A DNA stretch of 64,000 nt from Fulvimonas sp. R45 (lineage in GTDB: Bacteria; Pseudomonadota; Gammaproteobacteria; Xanthomonadales; Rhodanobacteraceae). The notes beneath the pieces were generated by a model. The model was not told the DNA's origin. It worked only from the letters and a program-made list of their open reading frames with translations, and did not search any database. The position numbers and the translations under genes were made by a program. Shown here piece by piece: positions 55,883 to 64,000 of this stretch; position 1 is the stretch's first letter; every line of letters starts with the position of its first letter. The stretch is from positions 53,977 to 117,976 of the forward strand of contig NZ_JASERU010000012.1 in NCBI RefSeq assembly GCF_030504985.1, in the 5' to 3' direction.

Positions 55883-56512
55883 CTAGTGCCGGTAATCGCT
55901 GCGTTCGTTGAGCAGCGCCACGATGCATGGAACGAGTCGCTTCCGGCGTTCGTGGTAGTCGTGCAGCGCGGCTTTCAGGGCCGGCATGTCGTGCGCCTGC
56001 CAGTGCCGGTTCAGCGTCGAGAGTTCTTCGAGGCCGTCCTCGACCAATTCCTGTGTGGCCCAGCGTATCGGCGCCAGTCGATCGTTGGCCAGTCTCACGG
56101 CGCGATGCAGGGATGTCCGGGCCGTCACGCTGGCGATCGAGTCGAACAACTGCCATGCCAGTCCGATCAGGTCGGCGTCGGTGGACCCCGGCTGCAGCGA
56201 TTCCGTCTTGCGGGCTGTCGGCGCCGGGCCTTTGTCGCACGCCATCATCAGCAGGCTTTCCATCCAGTCATAGAGGTCGCGCATGTCGACCTCGGTGAGC
56301 AGCGGAACATACAGTCCGTCGCGGGCATGGTCGACGATCAAGGCTTCGCCGACCAGGCGGTACAGGGCGAAGCGAACGGGCGTGGAGCTGATGTGGAACT
56401 TTTTCGCAAGCGTGGTGGGATCAAGCCGTTGGCCCGGTGTGTAGGTTCCCGATCGCAACGCGAGCCTGATCTGCTCGTACGCGTACACACTCTTGGAATG
56501 GGTCGCATCCAT
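55883..56512 (-). CDS. GntR family transcriptional regulator
   Basis: 209 residues from ATG 56512, supported by AGGGGG 5 bases before it. N-terminal winged helix (about 6-72): VYAYEQIRLALRSGTYTPGQRLDPTTLAKKFHISSTPVRFALYRLVGEALI, the GntR pattern. The C-terminal part is all-helical and resembles FadR-type (FCD) ligand domains, but the metal-binding histidines of that domain are not evident. It probably controls the SDR gene downstream, 144 bases away. Confidence 0.85.
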   Translation of the reverse strand: MDATHSKSVYAYEQIRLALRSGTYTPGQRLDPTTLAKKFHISSTPVRFALYRLVGEALIVDHARDGLYVPLLTEVDMRDLYDWMESLLMMACDKGPAPTARKTESLQPGSTDADLIGLAWQLFDSIASVTARTSLHRAVRLANDRLAPIRWATQELVEDGLEELSTLNRHWQAHDMPALKAALHDYHERRKRLVPCIVALLNERSDYRH

Positions 56513-56818
56513 GATTACCCCCTGTCTTTGGATGACACCTCCCACGCCGGAGGGTAGGGATCAGGCGTCATCCGCAGGATTCGACTTTCGTCTATCGGAG
56601 CGTGTGCGGAGTACGGAAGCGAGGGAAATATTTCAGGCGAATCAAGCAAGTGAAAACATGTCGCGACGCGATGCGCCAAGAGCCGGGCAGGCGCACTTCT
56701 TTTTCGTTTTGCGAGGTCCATCACACAAGCGGAGGGGTGTTGCGCTATCTGCTCGGCCACTTTCCGCGGGTTTGACGCTGACGCCCCTGATCATCGTGGT
56801 GCGGGAGGTGTTACGAGA

Positions 56819-56992
56819 ATGGGCGCACTGATGCTGGCGCAGCGCAACTATTACGAAGGCGAACAGCAGCTACGTCGGGCGGCCTACCTGCTGCGCGACA
56901 TGCAGCGGATGGGCTCTGGCTGGCTCCGCTACTTCAGTACCGTGGACGAGTACCAACGGGCGCGCCGTGGGTCGAAGCGACGTCGCGGTTGA
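56819..56992 (+). CDS. Small hypothetical ORF, possibly the front of a decayed gene
   Basis: 57 codons (MGALMLAQRNYYEGEQQL...), with GGGAGG 10 bases upstream. The helix-like, charged composition looks coding. The same frame continues after the TGA at 56990 into the ORF at 57062-57253, so the two may be pieces of one gene with an in-frame stop. No family recognised. Confidence 0.35.
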   Translation: MGALMLAQRNYYEGEQQLRRAAYLLRDMQRMGSGWLRYFSTVDEYQRARRGSKRRRG

Positions 56993-57061
56993 TCGAGTAC
57001 TTTGACCCGCTGGAGCATCGAGGCACAGTGCCAATTGGTCAAGTCGGATCTTTTGCGAGCG

Positions 57062-57253
57062 ATGTGCGATTTCCTGGCTGGAACGGATGGTCATCCAAAT
57101 TCGCACGTGAGCGAGGACGACGTGACGGATGCAAACATCACTGGCAAGTCAGACTATCTCGTCATGAAAGCTGCAATGGAAAGAGACAGTATCGCCGTGG
57201 CCGACGAGCTGTTGGCAAGCAACCACGTGCCGCGCTCGCCGGGTAAGTCTTAG
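57062..57253 (+). CDS. Small hypothetical ORF in frame with the one before
   Basis: 63 codons from ATG 57062 (the frame is open from 57002). The stretch SEDDVTDANITGKSDYLVMKAAMERDSIAVADELLA has normal protein composition and a helix-like end, unlike shadow frames. It ends 23 bases before the DUF6624 gene. It may be the remaining C-terminal part of a broken gene or a small protein; nothing is recognised. Confidence 0.35.
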   Translation: MCDFLAGTDGHPNSHVSEDDVTDANITGKSDYLVMKAAMERDSIAVADELLASNHVPRSPGKS

Positions 57254-57276
57254 ATACTTTTGTATTGGGGGCTGAC

Positions 57277-58389
57277 ATGTATTCGTGGAAACGCATCTTT
57301 GCTTTCGGCTCAATGAGTCTCTTTGCGATGGGCGCCACGGTAGCGCTGCACGCCGCGACTCCGGCGCAGGGGCGCCTCAATGAGCTGCTGGCATCGTCGC
57401 GGACGAAGGCGACACCTTCGTCATCGGACTTGTCAACGTTCAAGGGCCTGGTCTTGCAGTCCGGCTGGCCGACCGAGAAGCTGGTTGGGCCTGATGGAAT
57501 GAAGGAGGCTGCCCGATTGCTGTTGGCCGAGCAGGCGGACAGTGCTTTCCAAGAAGCGGCGCTGGGGATGTTGATGCAGCGCGTCGGCATCGACGTCAGT
57601 GCGCTCGGGTTTGCGGAACTGAACGATCGCATCGAGCAATCGCACGGTCGGCCGCAGCAATTTGGGACGATATTCGTGTCGCAAAGCGGGCAGTATGCAT
57701 TGCCGCCACAGATAAGCGCCCAGGCCGCGGACAATATGCGTGACAGCATCGGACTCGGGCCGGTGGAGATGGAGCTGCAAACGCTCAACGATCTGGCGGC
57801 GGTCGGTGTGCAAAGCCCGCGTGCGGCGGGCACATCTCGGCTTTACCAGCCCAGAGTTGATCCTACGAACCCCCGGCTGCGGGCACGGCTCGCGGCCATG
57901 GCCACCCAGGATCAGGCGGATCGGAACGCCGTGTACAAGGCAGGACCCGTTGTGGTGGGTCAGACGGCCGGCAAGGAAGTCCAAAAGATGCTGGCCGATG
58001 ACAAGGACCATACCGCCGCCATCAAGGCAATCATCGAGAGCGGCGGTTTCCCGAGTGGCAGGGAAGTGGGCCGCGATGGCGTCGAAAACGCCTTTTTGCT
58101 GATTCAGCACTCGGCGGACAAGGGGTTCATGAAAGCTTCGGTATCACAGGTGCGGCTGGCCATGTTGCGAGGCGACCTGCCGCGCTCGGAATATGCCAAG
58201 TTCGTGGACCGCATCTTGATGCTTGACGGCAAAAACCAGATATACGGATCGCAGTTCCATGTCGTCGATCACAAGATGGTGCCGTACCCCATCGAGGACC
58301 CGGCGAATGTGGAAAGTCGCAGACGTGCGATGTACATGCTGCCCTTGAAGGTAAAGCAGGCGGAACTCAGCGCCGCGATGGGGGGCTAG
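57277..58389 (+). CDS. Exported protein with two DUF6624-like repeats
   Basis: 370 residues from ATG 57277 (GGGGG five bases before). Signal peptide about 1-27 (FAMGATVALHAA). Two similar halves follow. One contains SGWPTEKLVGPDGMKEAARLL with DRIEQSHGRPQQFGTIF; the other SGGFPSGREVGRDGVENAFLL with DRILMLDGKNQIYGSQF. This is the pattern of DUF6624, family of unknown function. The gene ends with its own terminator and sits at the edge of the accessory island. Confidence 0.7.
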   Translation: MYSWKRIFAFGSMSLFAMGATVALHAATPAQGRLNELLASSRTKATPSSSDLSTFKGLVLQSGWPTEKLVGPDGMKEAARLLLAEQADSAFQEAALGMLMQRVGIDVSALGFAELNDRIEQSHGRPQQFGTIFVSQSGQYALPPQISAQAADNMRDSIGLGPVEMELQTLNDLAAVGVQSPRAAGTSRLYQPRVDPTNPRLRARLAAMATQDQADRNAVYKAGPVVVGQTAGKEVQKMLADDKDHTAAIKAIIESGGFPSGREVGRDGVENAFLLIQHSADKGFMKASVSQVRLAMLRGDLPRSEYAKFVDRILMLDGKNQIYGSQFHVVDHKMVPYPIEDPANVESRRRAMYMLPLKVKQAELSAAMGG

Positions 58390-58453
58390 GAAGCAGTGAC
58401 TTCCGGGAGCGCAGTCGTGCCCCGGTCAATATCACGTGGCGAGCTGAATCATG

Positions 58454-58484
58454 GGGCGGCTCCCGGCCGGGAACCGCCCATTTT
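58454..58484 (+). terminator. Terminator of the DUF6624 gene
   Basis: GGGCGG and CCGCCC with an inner CCC/GGG pair enclose a GGCC loop, followed by ATTTTGG, 64 bases after the stop. Confidence 0.6.
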
Positions 58485-58533
58485 GGCAATGTGCCTCGGC
58501 ATCCGCGGCGGCGGTGATCGCCTCGCCTGACCT

Positions 58534-59312
<779 letters not shown>

Positions 59313-59337
59313 GGCGCAGACTCCTGATCTTGGCCTC

Positions 59338-59493
59338 AGAGCCTGTTCAAGATCTCCCCTTCAGGCCGGGTCTGTTTGCCCACAGGCCGGCGTCATCGCT
59401 CCGTCGTGGACGGACGTCCACTCCCTCGCTCTTCCTTGGCCTGCGCGCAAACAGCTCCCGGCGCGGGCCACGGGGAGATTTTGAACAGGCTCT
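59338..59493. mobile_element. MITE-like element with 22-base terminal inverted repeats (copy 2 of the dispersed repeat)
   Basis: 156 bases bounded by 22-base inverted repeats with one mismatch: left 59338-59359 (AGAGCCTGTTCAAGATCTCC...), right 59472-59493. The interior 59390-59487 matches 16565-16662. No coding capacity and no obvious target duplication. This is consistent with a non-autonomous element moved by a transposase elsewhere. Confidence 0.75.
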
Positions 59494-59505
59494 AAGGTCT
59501 ACCAT

Positions 59506-59530
59506 GATGTAACGACGTCGTCATTACATC
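59506..59530. promoter_or_regulatory. Palindrome, possible operator of the GNAT/DUF1778 pair
   Basis: GATGTAA and TTACATC arms flank 11 bases that include the self-complementary CGACGTCG. It lies upstream of the antitoxin gene on the far side of the MITE-like element. Ribbon-helix-helix antitoxins bind such sites at their own promoters, so the element may have inserted between operator and gene. Confidence 0.45.
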
Positions 59531-59659
59531 GCTGAGGCTCGGGCGTCGGCATGGCAGTCGTCAATGGCCACTTACGGTGCAGAGGGGCGCGGTGCGTCCA
59601 TAAACGCGAGGCGGAAAGGCTTCGCAACTCAAGCCTGGCAAGCTCATGCCGCAGGCAAA

Positions 59660-61012
59660 TCACATTGGCGCGTCGCCCCTTGAGCTCGCAGACACGGTCT
59701 TCCAGCTTTGGCATCGTGCGCTCAGGCTGCGCACGATCAGGAAACCCAGCAACGGGATGACGGCCACGTACAGATATTGCGTCCGTGCCACGCCGATGCC
59801 GAACGGGAACCAGATGCCCGGCACGCCGAACGGGTCGAGCAGTTCGCCGCCGAACAGCGTGGCCATGACCGTGGCCAGCGTGACGAGCGCCAGGATCCGC
59901 GCAGGACCGTCGCGGGCGACGCGTGCGGCGATCACGACAAGCAGTGCGATGAAGCCGAGCCGGCTGGCGCTCGTCCAACTCGCCGAAGGGAGCTGGCTGC
60001 CGATGATGCCGACGACCGCCAGCACGACGGCCAGCACGTCGATGCTCTGCCATGGACGCTGGCACCAGCGGTTCCAGGCCAGTACCCAGGCGGCCATCGT
60101 CGGCACCCACATCACCGACGCCAGCCATACATAGGTCGCCAGGCTCTGCAGGTCGGTCCAGGCGACGATCGCATTGTTGAGGCGCCTGGCGGCGGTAAGC
60201 GCAAGCGCGGTGCAGGCGAAGGCGAGGAATCCCTTGCGGTTGCTGCGATGCCGGTAGCCGAGCGCCAGGCCGATGAGTGCCAGCATGCCGGCCGGCTCGA
60301 CCGCGTCGGCGATGTAGCCGGCGATGGTCCGCTGCCATTGCACGCGGTGCAGCGCCTCGGCGGTCGGTTGCGGCGCCAGGATGGGGGCCGTGTGCATGCC
60401 GCCGCCGTCCGGGCTGACCCCGGAGATGGGGAGCATGTAGGTGCGCACGGCGAGCACGCCACGGGTGCCTGCCGCGTCGGCGGGAAGGGCGAACCGCAGC
60501 GGCCGCGTGCCGACGAGGCGCGGGTCGGGGCCGAGCCTGCCCGAGCCGCCCAGCAGCTGGCCGTTCCAGTACAACTCGTAGCCGTCCTCGACCAGGGTCG
60601 GGCCGAGGATGTCCCACGACGCGTGCGTGGCCGGCACCGTCACCGCGCGCCGGTACCAGGCGTAGCCGTGATAGCCGGGGTGGCCGTGCGCCATCCAGCC
60701 GCCCACGTAGTCGGGCAGGCCCACGTCGCCGTCGTGGCTGCCCGGCGGGGCGGTCAGGTCGACCGTTTCCCAGCCGCCGTCGTCCATGCCGGGGGCCGCC
60801 CAGCGCGGGTCGTCGCCGGTGTGGAACCGCCAGGGGCCGTCGAGCAGGGTGGCGGAGGCGCGCAGCGAAGGCGGGTCGGGACGGCCGCCCATGGCCAGGT
60901 CGAAGATTACGAGGACCAACGTCAGCAGCGCCACCAGGGCGATGCCGGCGATCAGCTTGCGTTGCGTCGCGTCGACCGGCGGCACAGGCTCGGATGTCGA
61001 TGGGGACGTCAT
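59660..61012 (-). CDS. Membrane sensor-like protein, probably a truncated sensor kinase
   Basis: 450 residues from ATG 61012. One membrane helix near the N-terminus (about 23-43), a periplasmic jelly-roll-like domain (about 60-220, LDGPWRFHTGDDPRWA ... YELYWNGQLLGGSGRL) as in 7TMR-DISM or glycosidase-type modules. About seven membrane helices follow (225-435) and then only about 20 tail residues. This layout is usually followed by a histidine kinase or guanylate cyclase domain, which is missing. In another frame just after the last helix, LEDRVCELKGRRANVICLRHELARLE looks like a linker coiled coil, suggesting a frameshift and loss of the kinase part. Confidence 0.6.
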   Translation of the reverse strand: MTSPSTSEPVPPVDATQRKLIAGIALVALLTLVLVIFDLAMGGRPDPPSLRASATLLDGPWRFHTGDDPRWAAPGMDDGGWETVDLTAPPGSHDGDVGLPDYVGGWMAHGHPGYHGYAWYRRAVTVPATHASWDILGPTLVEDGYELYWNGQLLGGSGRLGPDPRLVGTRPLRFALPADAAGTRGVLAVRTYMLPISGVSPDGGGMHTAPILAPQPTAEALHRVQWQRTIAGYIADAVEPAGMLALIGLALGYRHRSNRKGFLAFACTALALTAARRLNNAIVAWTDLQSLATYVWLASVMWVPTMAAWVLAWNRWCQRPWQSIDVLAVVLAVVGIIGSQLPSASWTSASRLGFIALLVVIAARVARDGPARILALVTLATVMATLFGGELLDPFGVPGIWFPFGIGVARTQYLYVAVIPLLGFLIVRSLSARCQSWKTVSASSRGDAPM

Positions 61013-61112
61013 GCTGACCTCGGTATCATGGCGGTCGCTATCGGCAAGCAGGCTACCACTCAAAATCATTTTGGTGGTAGCCCACAAGTCATGCCGGATG
61101 GAGCAGGACCGC

Positions 61113-61724
61113 ATGTCGCCCGAACACCGCCATCTGCCGCCACGGCCGATCGCCGCCATCCGGCTCGATGGCGGGCGCCTGTGCCTGGATTTCGTCAACA
61201 CCATCCACGACCGCTACGCGGAGGAAATCGAGGATTACCTGCAGCAGCCGCAGCGCTATATGGAGTGGTGCATTCGCGCCGGCGCGCTGCATCCGGACGA
61301 CGGCGTCCGCCTGCCGCGCGCCGCGCACAGGCGCACGGCGTTGATGCGTGAGGTGGAAGACCTGCGGCATCACCTGCACGAGCTGTTCGCGGCGCGCGTC
61401 GACGGCCTGTCGCCGCCCGCGGATGCGGTGCGCGGTCTTGACCGCTGGCTGCACCTGGCCTGGGCGAGCCAGTCGCTCGGCGCGGACGGGCACCTGCACT
61501 GGCACGCCGATGCCCGCGATGCGTGGCTGCCGCTGAAGCGCATCGCGCTGGACGCGCTGGACCTGCTCGGCGATCCGGCCACCTCGCGGCTTCGCCGCTG
61601 CGCCAATACCACCTCCTGCGGCTGGCTGTTCCTCGATACCAGCAAGAACCAGCGCCGGCGCTGGTGCGCCATGGAGACCTGCGGCACCATCGAGAAGATG
61701 CAGCGTTATCGCCGAGGTCGATGA
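61113..61724 (+). CDS. ABATE/CGNR zinc-finger family protein with altered motif
   Basis: 203 residues from ATG 61113 (AGGA four bases before; ATG 61098 is possible). N-terminal ABATE domain (GGRLCLDFVNTIHDRY) and C-terminal CGNR-type zinc finger: RRCANTTSCGWLFLDTSKNQRRRWCAMETCGTIEKMQRYR. All four cysteines of the finger are present, but the CGNR signature itself reads CGTI. Members are thought to be nucleic-acid-binding stress regulators. The gene diverges from the membrane sensor gene. Confidence 0.85.
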   Translation: MSPEHRHLPPRPIAAIRLDGGRLCLDFVNTIHDRYAEEIEDYLQQPQRYMEWCIRAGALHPDDGVRLPRAAHRRTALMREVEDLRHHLHELFAARVDGLSPPADAVRGLDRWLHLAWASQSLGADGHLHWHADARDAWLPLKRIALDALDLLGDPATSRLRRCANTTSCGWLFLDTSKNQRRRWCAMETCGTIEKMQRYRRGR

Positions 61725-61805
61725 ACGGCGGCGGATGCGCCATCCAGTCGCATGCCCCGATGCCTGCCGGGCCCGCCGGTCATCTGCGGACGCCGGTCCG
61801 CGCGT

Positions 61806-62999
61806 TCAGCGTGCCAGCGCCTCTTCCACCGCGCTGAATGCCGACTTCCCGCCCAAGCGCTCGTCCGGCATGCCGGTGGCGAACCACACCACGCCGGTGC
61901 CGTGCTTGCGATCCACCCACAGCCCGGCCTGCAGCCCGTACGCGGAACCGGAATGGCCCACGCGCGGCACGCCGTCGCCGAACGGGTCGTCGCGGCAGCC
62001 CTTCACTGGCGTGGCCAGCGTCTGCACCGCCAGGCCGTAGCGGCAGAAGAAACCCTGGTCGACGTCGCCGCCGTCTTCCTCCCAGGTCAGGCCGTCGCCG
62101 GGGTGGTATTGCCACTCGGGGGTGACCATCGCCTGGATGGAGCGGGGCTCGAGCAGGCGCCTGCCGTCGATGCTGCCGTTGCCGAGCAGCAACCGGCCGA
62201 TGCGCGCCAAGCCCCGGGCGGAGATGCGCAGGCCGCCCTGCGGCGAGAACAGCGCGCCGTTTTCGCCGGCGCGCCAGCGCGACAGGTCGCAGCGGCCGTC
62301 GCTGGCCGGCGTCACCGGGCAGGCGGGCTTGCGGCCGTGGTTGTCGTCCTTCACCGGCGTGCCGCCGGCGTCGTACAGCACCACCGCGCGGGCGGCGGTG
62401 GCGTCGCTGCACAGCGCCCAGTTGAAGCAGGCGTCGATGCCGAGCGGGCGCAGCACCAGGCGTGCCATCAGCTTGTCGAAGCGCTCGCCGGTGGCGCGCT
62501 CCATGATCTGCGCCACCAGCGGGAAGTTGAGGTTGGCGTAGCGGAAGTAGCTGCCCGGTGCGTGCTTCGTGTCCCACGCGCGCGGGTCCTCGAGGATGTC
62601 GCGCAGCCGGCCGCCCAGCGGCGTCTGCCAGTAGCCGGCGGCGTCGGTGAGGCTGGAGCGGTGCGACAGCAGCATGCGCAGGGTGATCGGCACCTGCGGG
62701 AAGGCCGGGTTGCGCAGTCGCCAGCCGAGCAGGGTGGACGCGTCCGCGTCCAGGTCGAGCTTGCCCGCCTCGACCAGCCGCATTACGCCCAGCGTGGTGA
62801 CCAGCTTGGAGATCGAGGCGATGCGCACCGGGTCGTCGGCGGTGACCTCGCGTCCGGTGGCCTGGTCGGCGTAGCCGTGCACGCGGACGGCGGTGATGCC
62901 CTGGCGGTCGAAGGCGACGCGCACGGTGGCGACGGGGCCACCGGCCCACGCATCGGCGCTCAGCAGAAGCAGCAGGCAGACGATCCAGCGCAGGGTCAT
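61806..62999 (-). CDS. Serine hydrolase of the beta-lactamase (class C)/PBP fold
   Basis: 397 residues from ATG 62999 (GGAG eight bases before; the GTG at 63011 is less likely). Signal peptide about 1-19. Active-site motifs: Ser62-Ile-Ser-Lys65 (SxxK), Tyr-x-Asn in RYANLNFPL and HSGSAYG near the C-terminus replacing KTG. Such proteins range from D-aminopeptidases and esterases to AmpC-like enzymes; HSG instead of KTG favours the esterase/peptidase side (LACTB or EstB-like). No regulator gene is adjacent. Confidence 0.88.
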   Translation of the reverse strand: MTLRWIVCLLLLLSADAWAGGPVATVRVAFDRQGITAVRVHGYADQATGREVTADDPVRIASISKLVTTLGVMRLVEAGKLDLDADASTLLGWRLRNPAFPQVPITLRMLLSHRSSLTDAAGYWQTPLGGRLRDILEDPRAWDTKHAPGSYFRYANLNFPLVAQIMERATGERFDKLMARLVLRPLGIDACFNWALCSDATAARAVVLYDAGGTPVKDDNHGRKPACPVTPASDGRCDLSRWRAGENGALFSPQGGLRISARGLARIGRLLLGNGSIDGRRLLEPRSIQAMVTPEWQYHPGDGLTWEEDGGDVDQGFFCRYGLAVQTLATPVKGCRDDPFGDGVPRVGHSGSAYGLQAGLWVDRKHGTGVVWFATGMPDERLGGKSAFSAVEEALAR

Positions 63000-63335
63000 G
63001 GTTCGCTCCACTCGGGAAAGGCGCGGGCGGACACGCCGATGCGGCCCGCCTTGTCCGGTACGGTCGGATCCATTGTGCTGCGCCCGGCGGTGCGGGGCAA
63101 AGCCGCCGGGCGGACGCGGGCGGTGCCCCGCTGCCTTGAGCGAATGTCCGCTGCGCGGGCATACCCGTGGGCGTGCCGGTGGAATGGATAGAGCGACGGC
63201 CGTTTTTTCCGGAAGCGTCGTTCAACCCTGGCCGACAGGTCGATGCGTGGCGCACGTCCGCGTCACGCGTCTCCGACCGGCACCGCGACAGGATGGATGC
63301 GTCTGCGATGTGCAGTCGAACCCGTCGGAGGGCAC
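63000..63335. other. 336-base spacer between the serine hydrolase and csbD-like genes
   Basis: GC-rich, with no convincing frame. A TTTTTT run at 63203-63208 lies in the middle. No promoter box or stem that I could defend was found. Confidence 0.5.
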
Positions 63336-63527
63336 GTGGACAAGAACCGTACCGAAGGCATGAAACACGAGGTGAAGGGGACGGCCAGGGAAGTGGCCGG
63401 CAAGGTCACCGGAAATGTCGGCAAGCAGGTCGAAGGCAACGTGGAAAAGCATGCCGGCAAGCTGCAGCATGCCGTGGGCAAGGCCGCCGACCAGAACCGC
63501 AGTGCGGCAGGAAGGCACTCGTCCTAG
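63336..63527 (+). CDS. CsbD family stress protein
   Basis: 63 residues from GTG 63336, preceded by GGAGGG. The whole protein is the CsbD pattern: DKNRTEGMKHEVKGTAREVAGKVTGN and a repeat-like QVEGNVEKHAGKLQHAVGKA. CsbD proteins are small helical proteins induced by general stress in many bacteria; molecular role unknown. Confidence 0.88.
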   Translation: MDKNRTEGMKHEVKGTAREVAGKVTGNVGKQVEGNVEKHAGKLQHAVGKAADQNRSAAGRHSS

Positions 63528-63591
63528 CCGTCGCCGGCGTTCGCATGACCGAGGCCGGCGAAATTCCGGTGTACGCACTGTCGCCGGATCG

Positions 63592-63662
63592 GCTCCTCCC
63601 CCTGCTTGCAGGGAGAGGTTGGTGCTCCCCAACCCTCCCCTGCACGCAGTGGAGGGAGTTTT
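63592..63662. repeat. REP-like repeat pair near the window end
   Basis: CTCCCCCTGC, TT, GCAGGGAGAG and CTCCCCTGC, AC, GCAGTGGAG form two imperfect inverted units in the gap between the CsbD gene and the next small gene, the same family as the other four loci. Confidence 0.7.
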
Positions 63663-63722
63663 CTCCGCAACATCCACCGCGCAAGGCGGTTGCAGCGCAC
63701 GCCAGGCGGCGCGCGCCAGTCG

Positions 63723-63881
63723 TCAGGATTTCTTGCCGCCGTGGTCCTGCTTGTTCACCGTGGCCCAGGCGATGCGTTCGGCGGTCTTCCCGGACTTGCC
63801 TTCCTTCTTCTCGCTCTGCTCGATGTGCTGCGCCTGGCGCTTCTGCTTGTCGGTGTAGGAGGACTTGTCGCCCTTGGACAT
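63723..63881 (-). CDS. Small conserved lysine-rich protein
   Basis: 52 residues (MSKGDKSSYTDKQKRQAQHIEQ...). The order YTDKQKRQAQHIEQSEKKEGKSGKTAERIAWATVNK followed by a Gly-Lys end matches a widespread short family often labelled plasmid stabilisation protein without proof. A ribosome site (GGAG) lies before the start. Nearby CsbD suggests stress-related expression, which is only a guess. Confidence 0.75.
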   Translation of the reverse strand: MSKGDKSSYTDKQKRQAQHIEQSEKKEGKSGKTAERIAWATVNKQDHGGKKS

Positions 63882-63944
63882 GGTCGTGCTCCGGTGGTCT
63901 GAGAGCCATGCCTTTCAACGTCTTTTCTCAGCCCAGCCCGTATG

Positions 63945-63962
63945 CTTGACGCTATCGTCAAG
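63945..63962. promoter_or_regulatory. Perfect inverted repeat at the window end
   Basis: CTTGACG and CGTCAAG enclose CTAT. It lies in the upstream region of the small lysine-rich gene and before whatever follows the window; it could be an operator. Confidence 0.35.
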
Positions 63963-64000
63963 CAAGCGGAGAAGGACCATCTGGCAGGTTGTCGTTGAGA

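Noticed and set aside
63942..63998. 18-codon frame MLDAIVKQAEKDHLAGCR at the window end
   Set aside because: Very short and starting inside an inverted repeat; GGAGAAGGA near the end may be the ribosome site of a gene beyond the window, but no start is visible.

Overview
The window is GC-rich gammaproteobacterial DNA, most likely from the Xanthomonadales family Rhodanobacteraceae (Rhodanobacter, Dyella or Luteibacter type). This rests on gene order and protein resemblance, not on a search: a dcw cell-wall cluster without murD, a DciA-type gene between lpxC and secA, and the lptD-surA-pdxA-rsmA-apaG-apaH block.

Region 1 (1-15.7 kb) is the end of the division and cell-wall cluster: murF (partial), mraY, ftsW, murG, murC, ddl, ftsQ, ftsA and ftsZ, mostly with overlapping stop and start codons. 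Then come lpxC, a DciA-like gene, an M23 peptidase and secA. Region 2 (15.7-31.9 kb) is housekeeping: a methyltransferase, apaH-apaG-rsmA-pdxA-surA-lptD (one strand, outer-membrane biogenesis), msrB, a B12 group (BtuM-like membrane protein, adenosyltransferase, deacetylase-like protein), two ubiquinone hydroxylases, a dienelactone hydrolase, a polyprenyl diphosphate synthase and ssb.

Region 3 (32-44.4 kb) is a carbohydrate block. Five coupled genes (enolase-superfamily dehydratase, membrane protein, gluconate-dehydrogenase subunit-3-like protein, GMC oxidoreductase, GH15 glucanase) face an SDR plus a sensory-rhodopsin-transducer (ASRT) family gene. A GH3 glycosidase and a type-B carboxylesterase follow.

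Region 4 (44.5-59.5 kb) is an accessory island, visibly poorer in GC in its middle. It holds a DarT-DarG ADP-ribosylation toxin-antitoxin pair, two paralogous XRE repressors with three near-identical palindromic operators, and a complete lasso-peptide locus. The lasso locus has a 46-residue precursor overlooked by simple ORF length cut-offs, a fused B1-B2 leader-binding/protease protein and an asparagine-synthetase-like cyclase on the minus strand. Facing them on the plus strand are a TonB-dependent receptor and a lasso isopeptidase. The predicted core (20 residues, Gly1 to Glu7) suggests a seven-residue macrolactam ring like the xanthomonins. The island also has an SDR with a GntR regulator, a two-repeat DUF6624 protein, a GNAT/DUF1778 toxin-antitoxin pair and a MITE-like element.

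Region 5 (59.6-64 kb) has a membrane sensor that looks truncated, a CGNR-like regulator with an altered motif, a beta-lactamase-fold hydrolase, CsbD and a small conserved protein. REP-like palindromes sit at five gene ends in the GC-rich parts and none was seen in the island.
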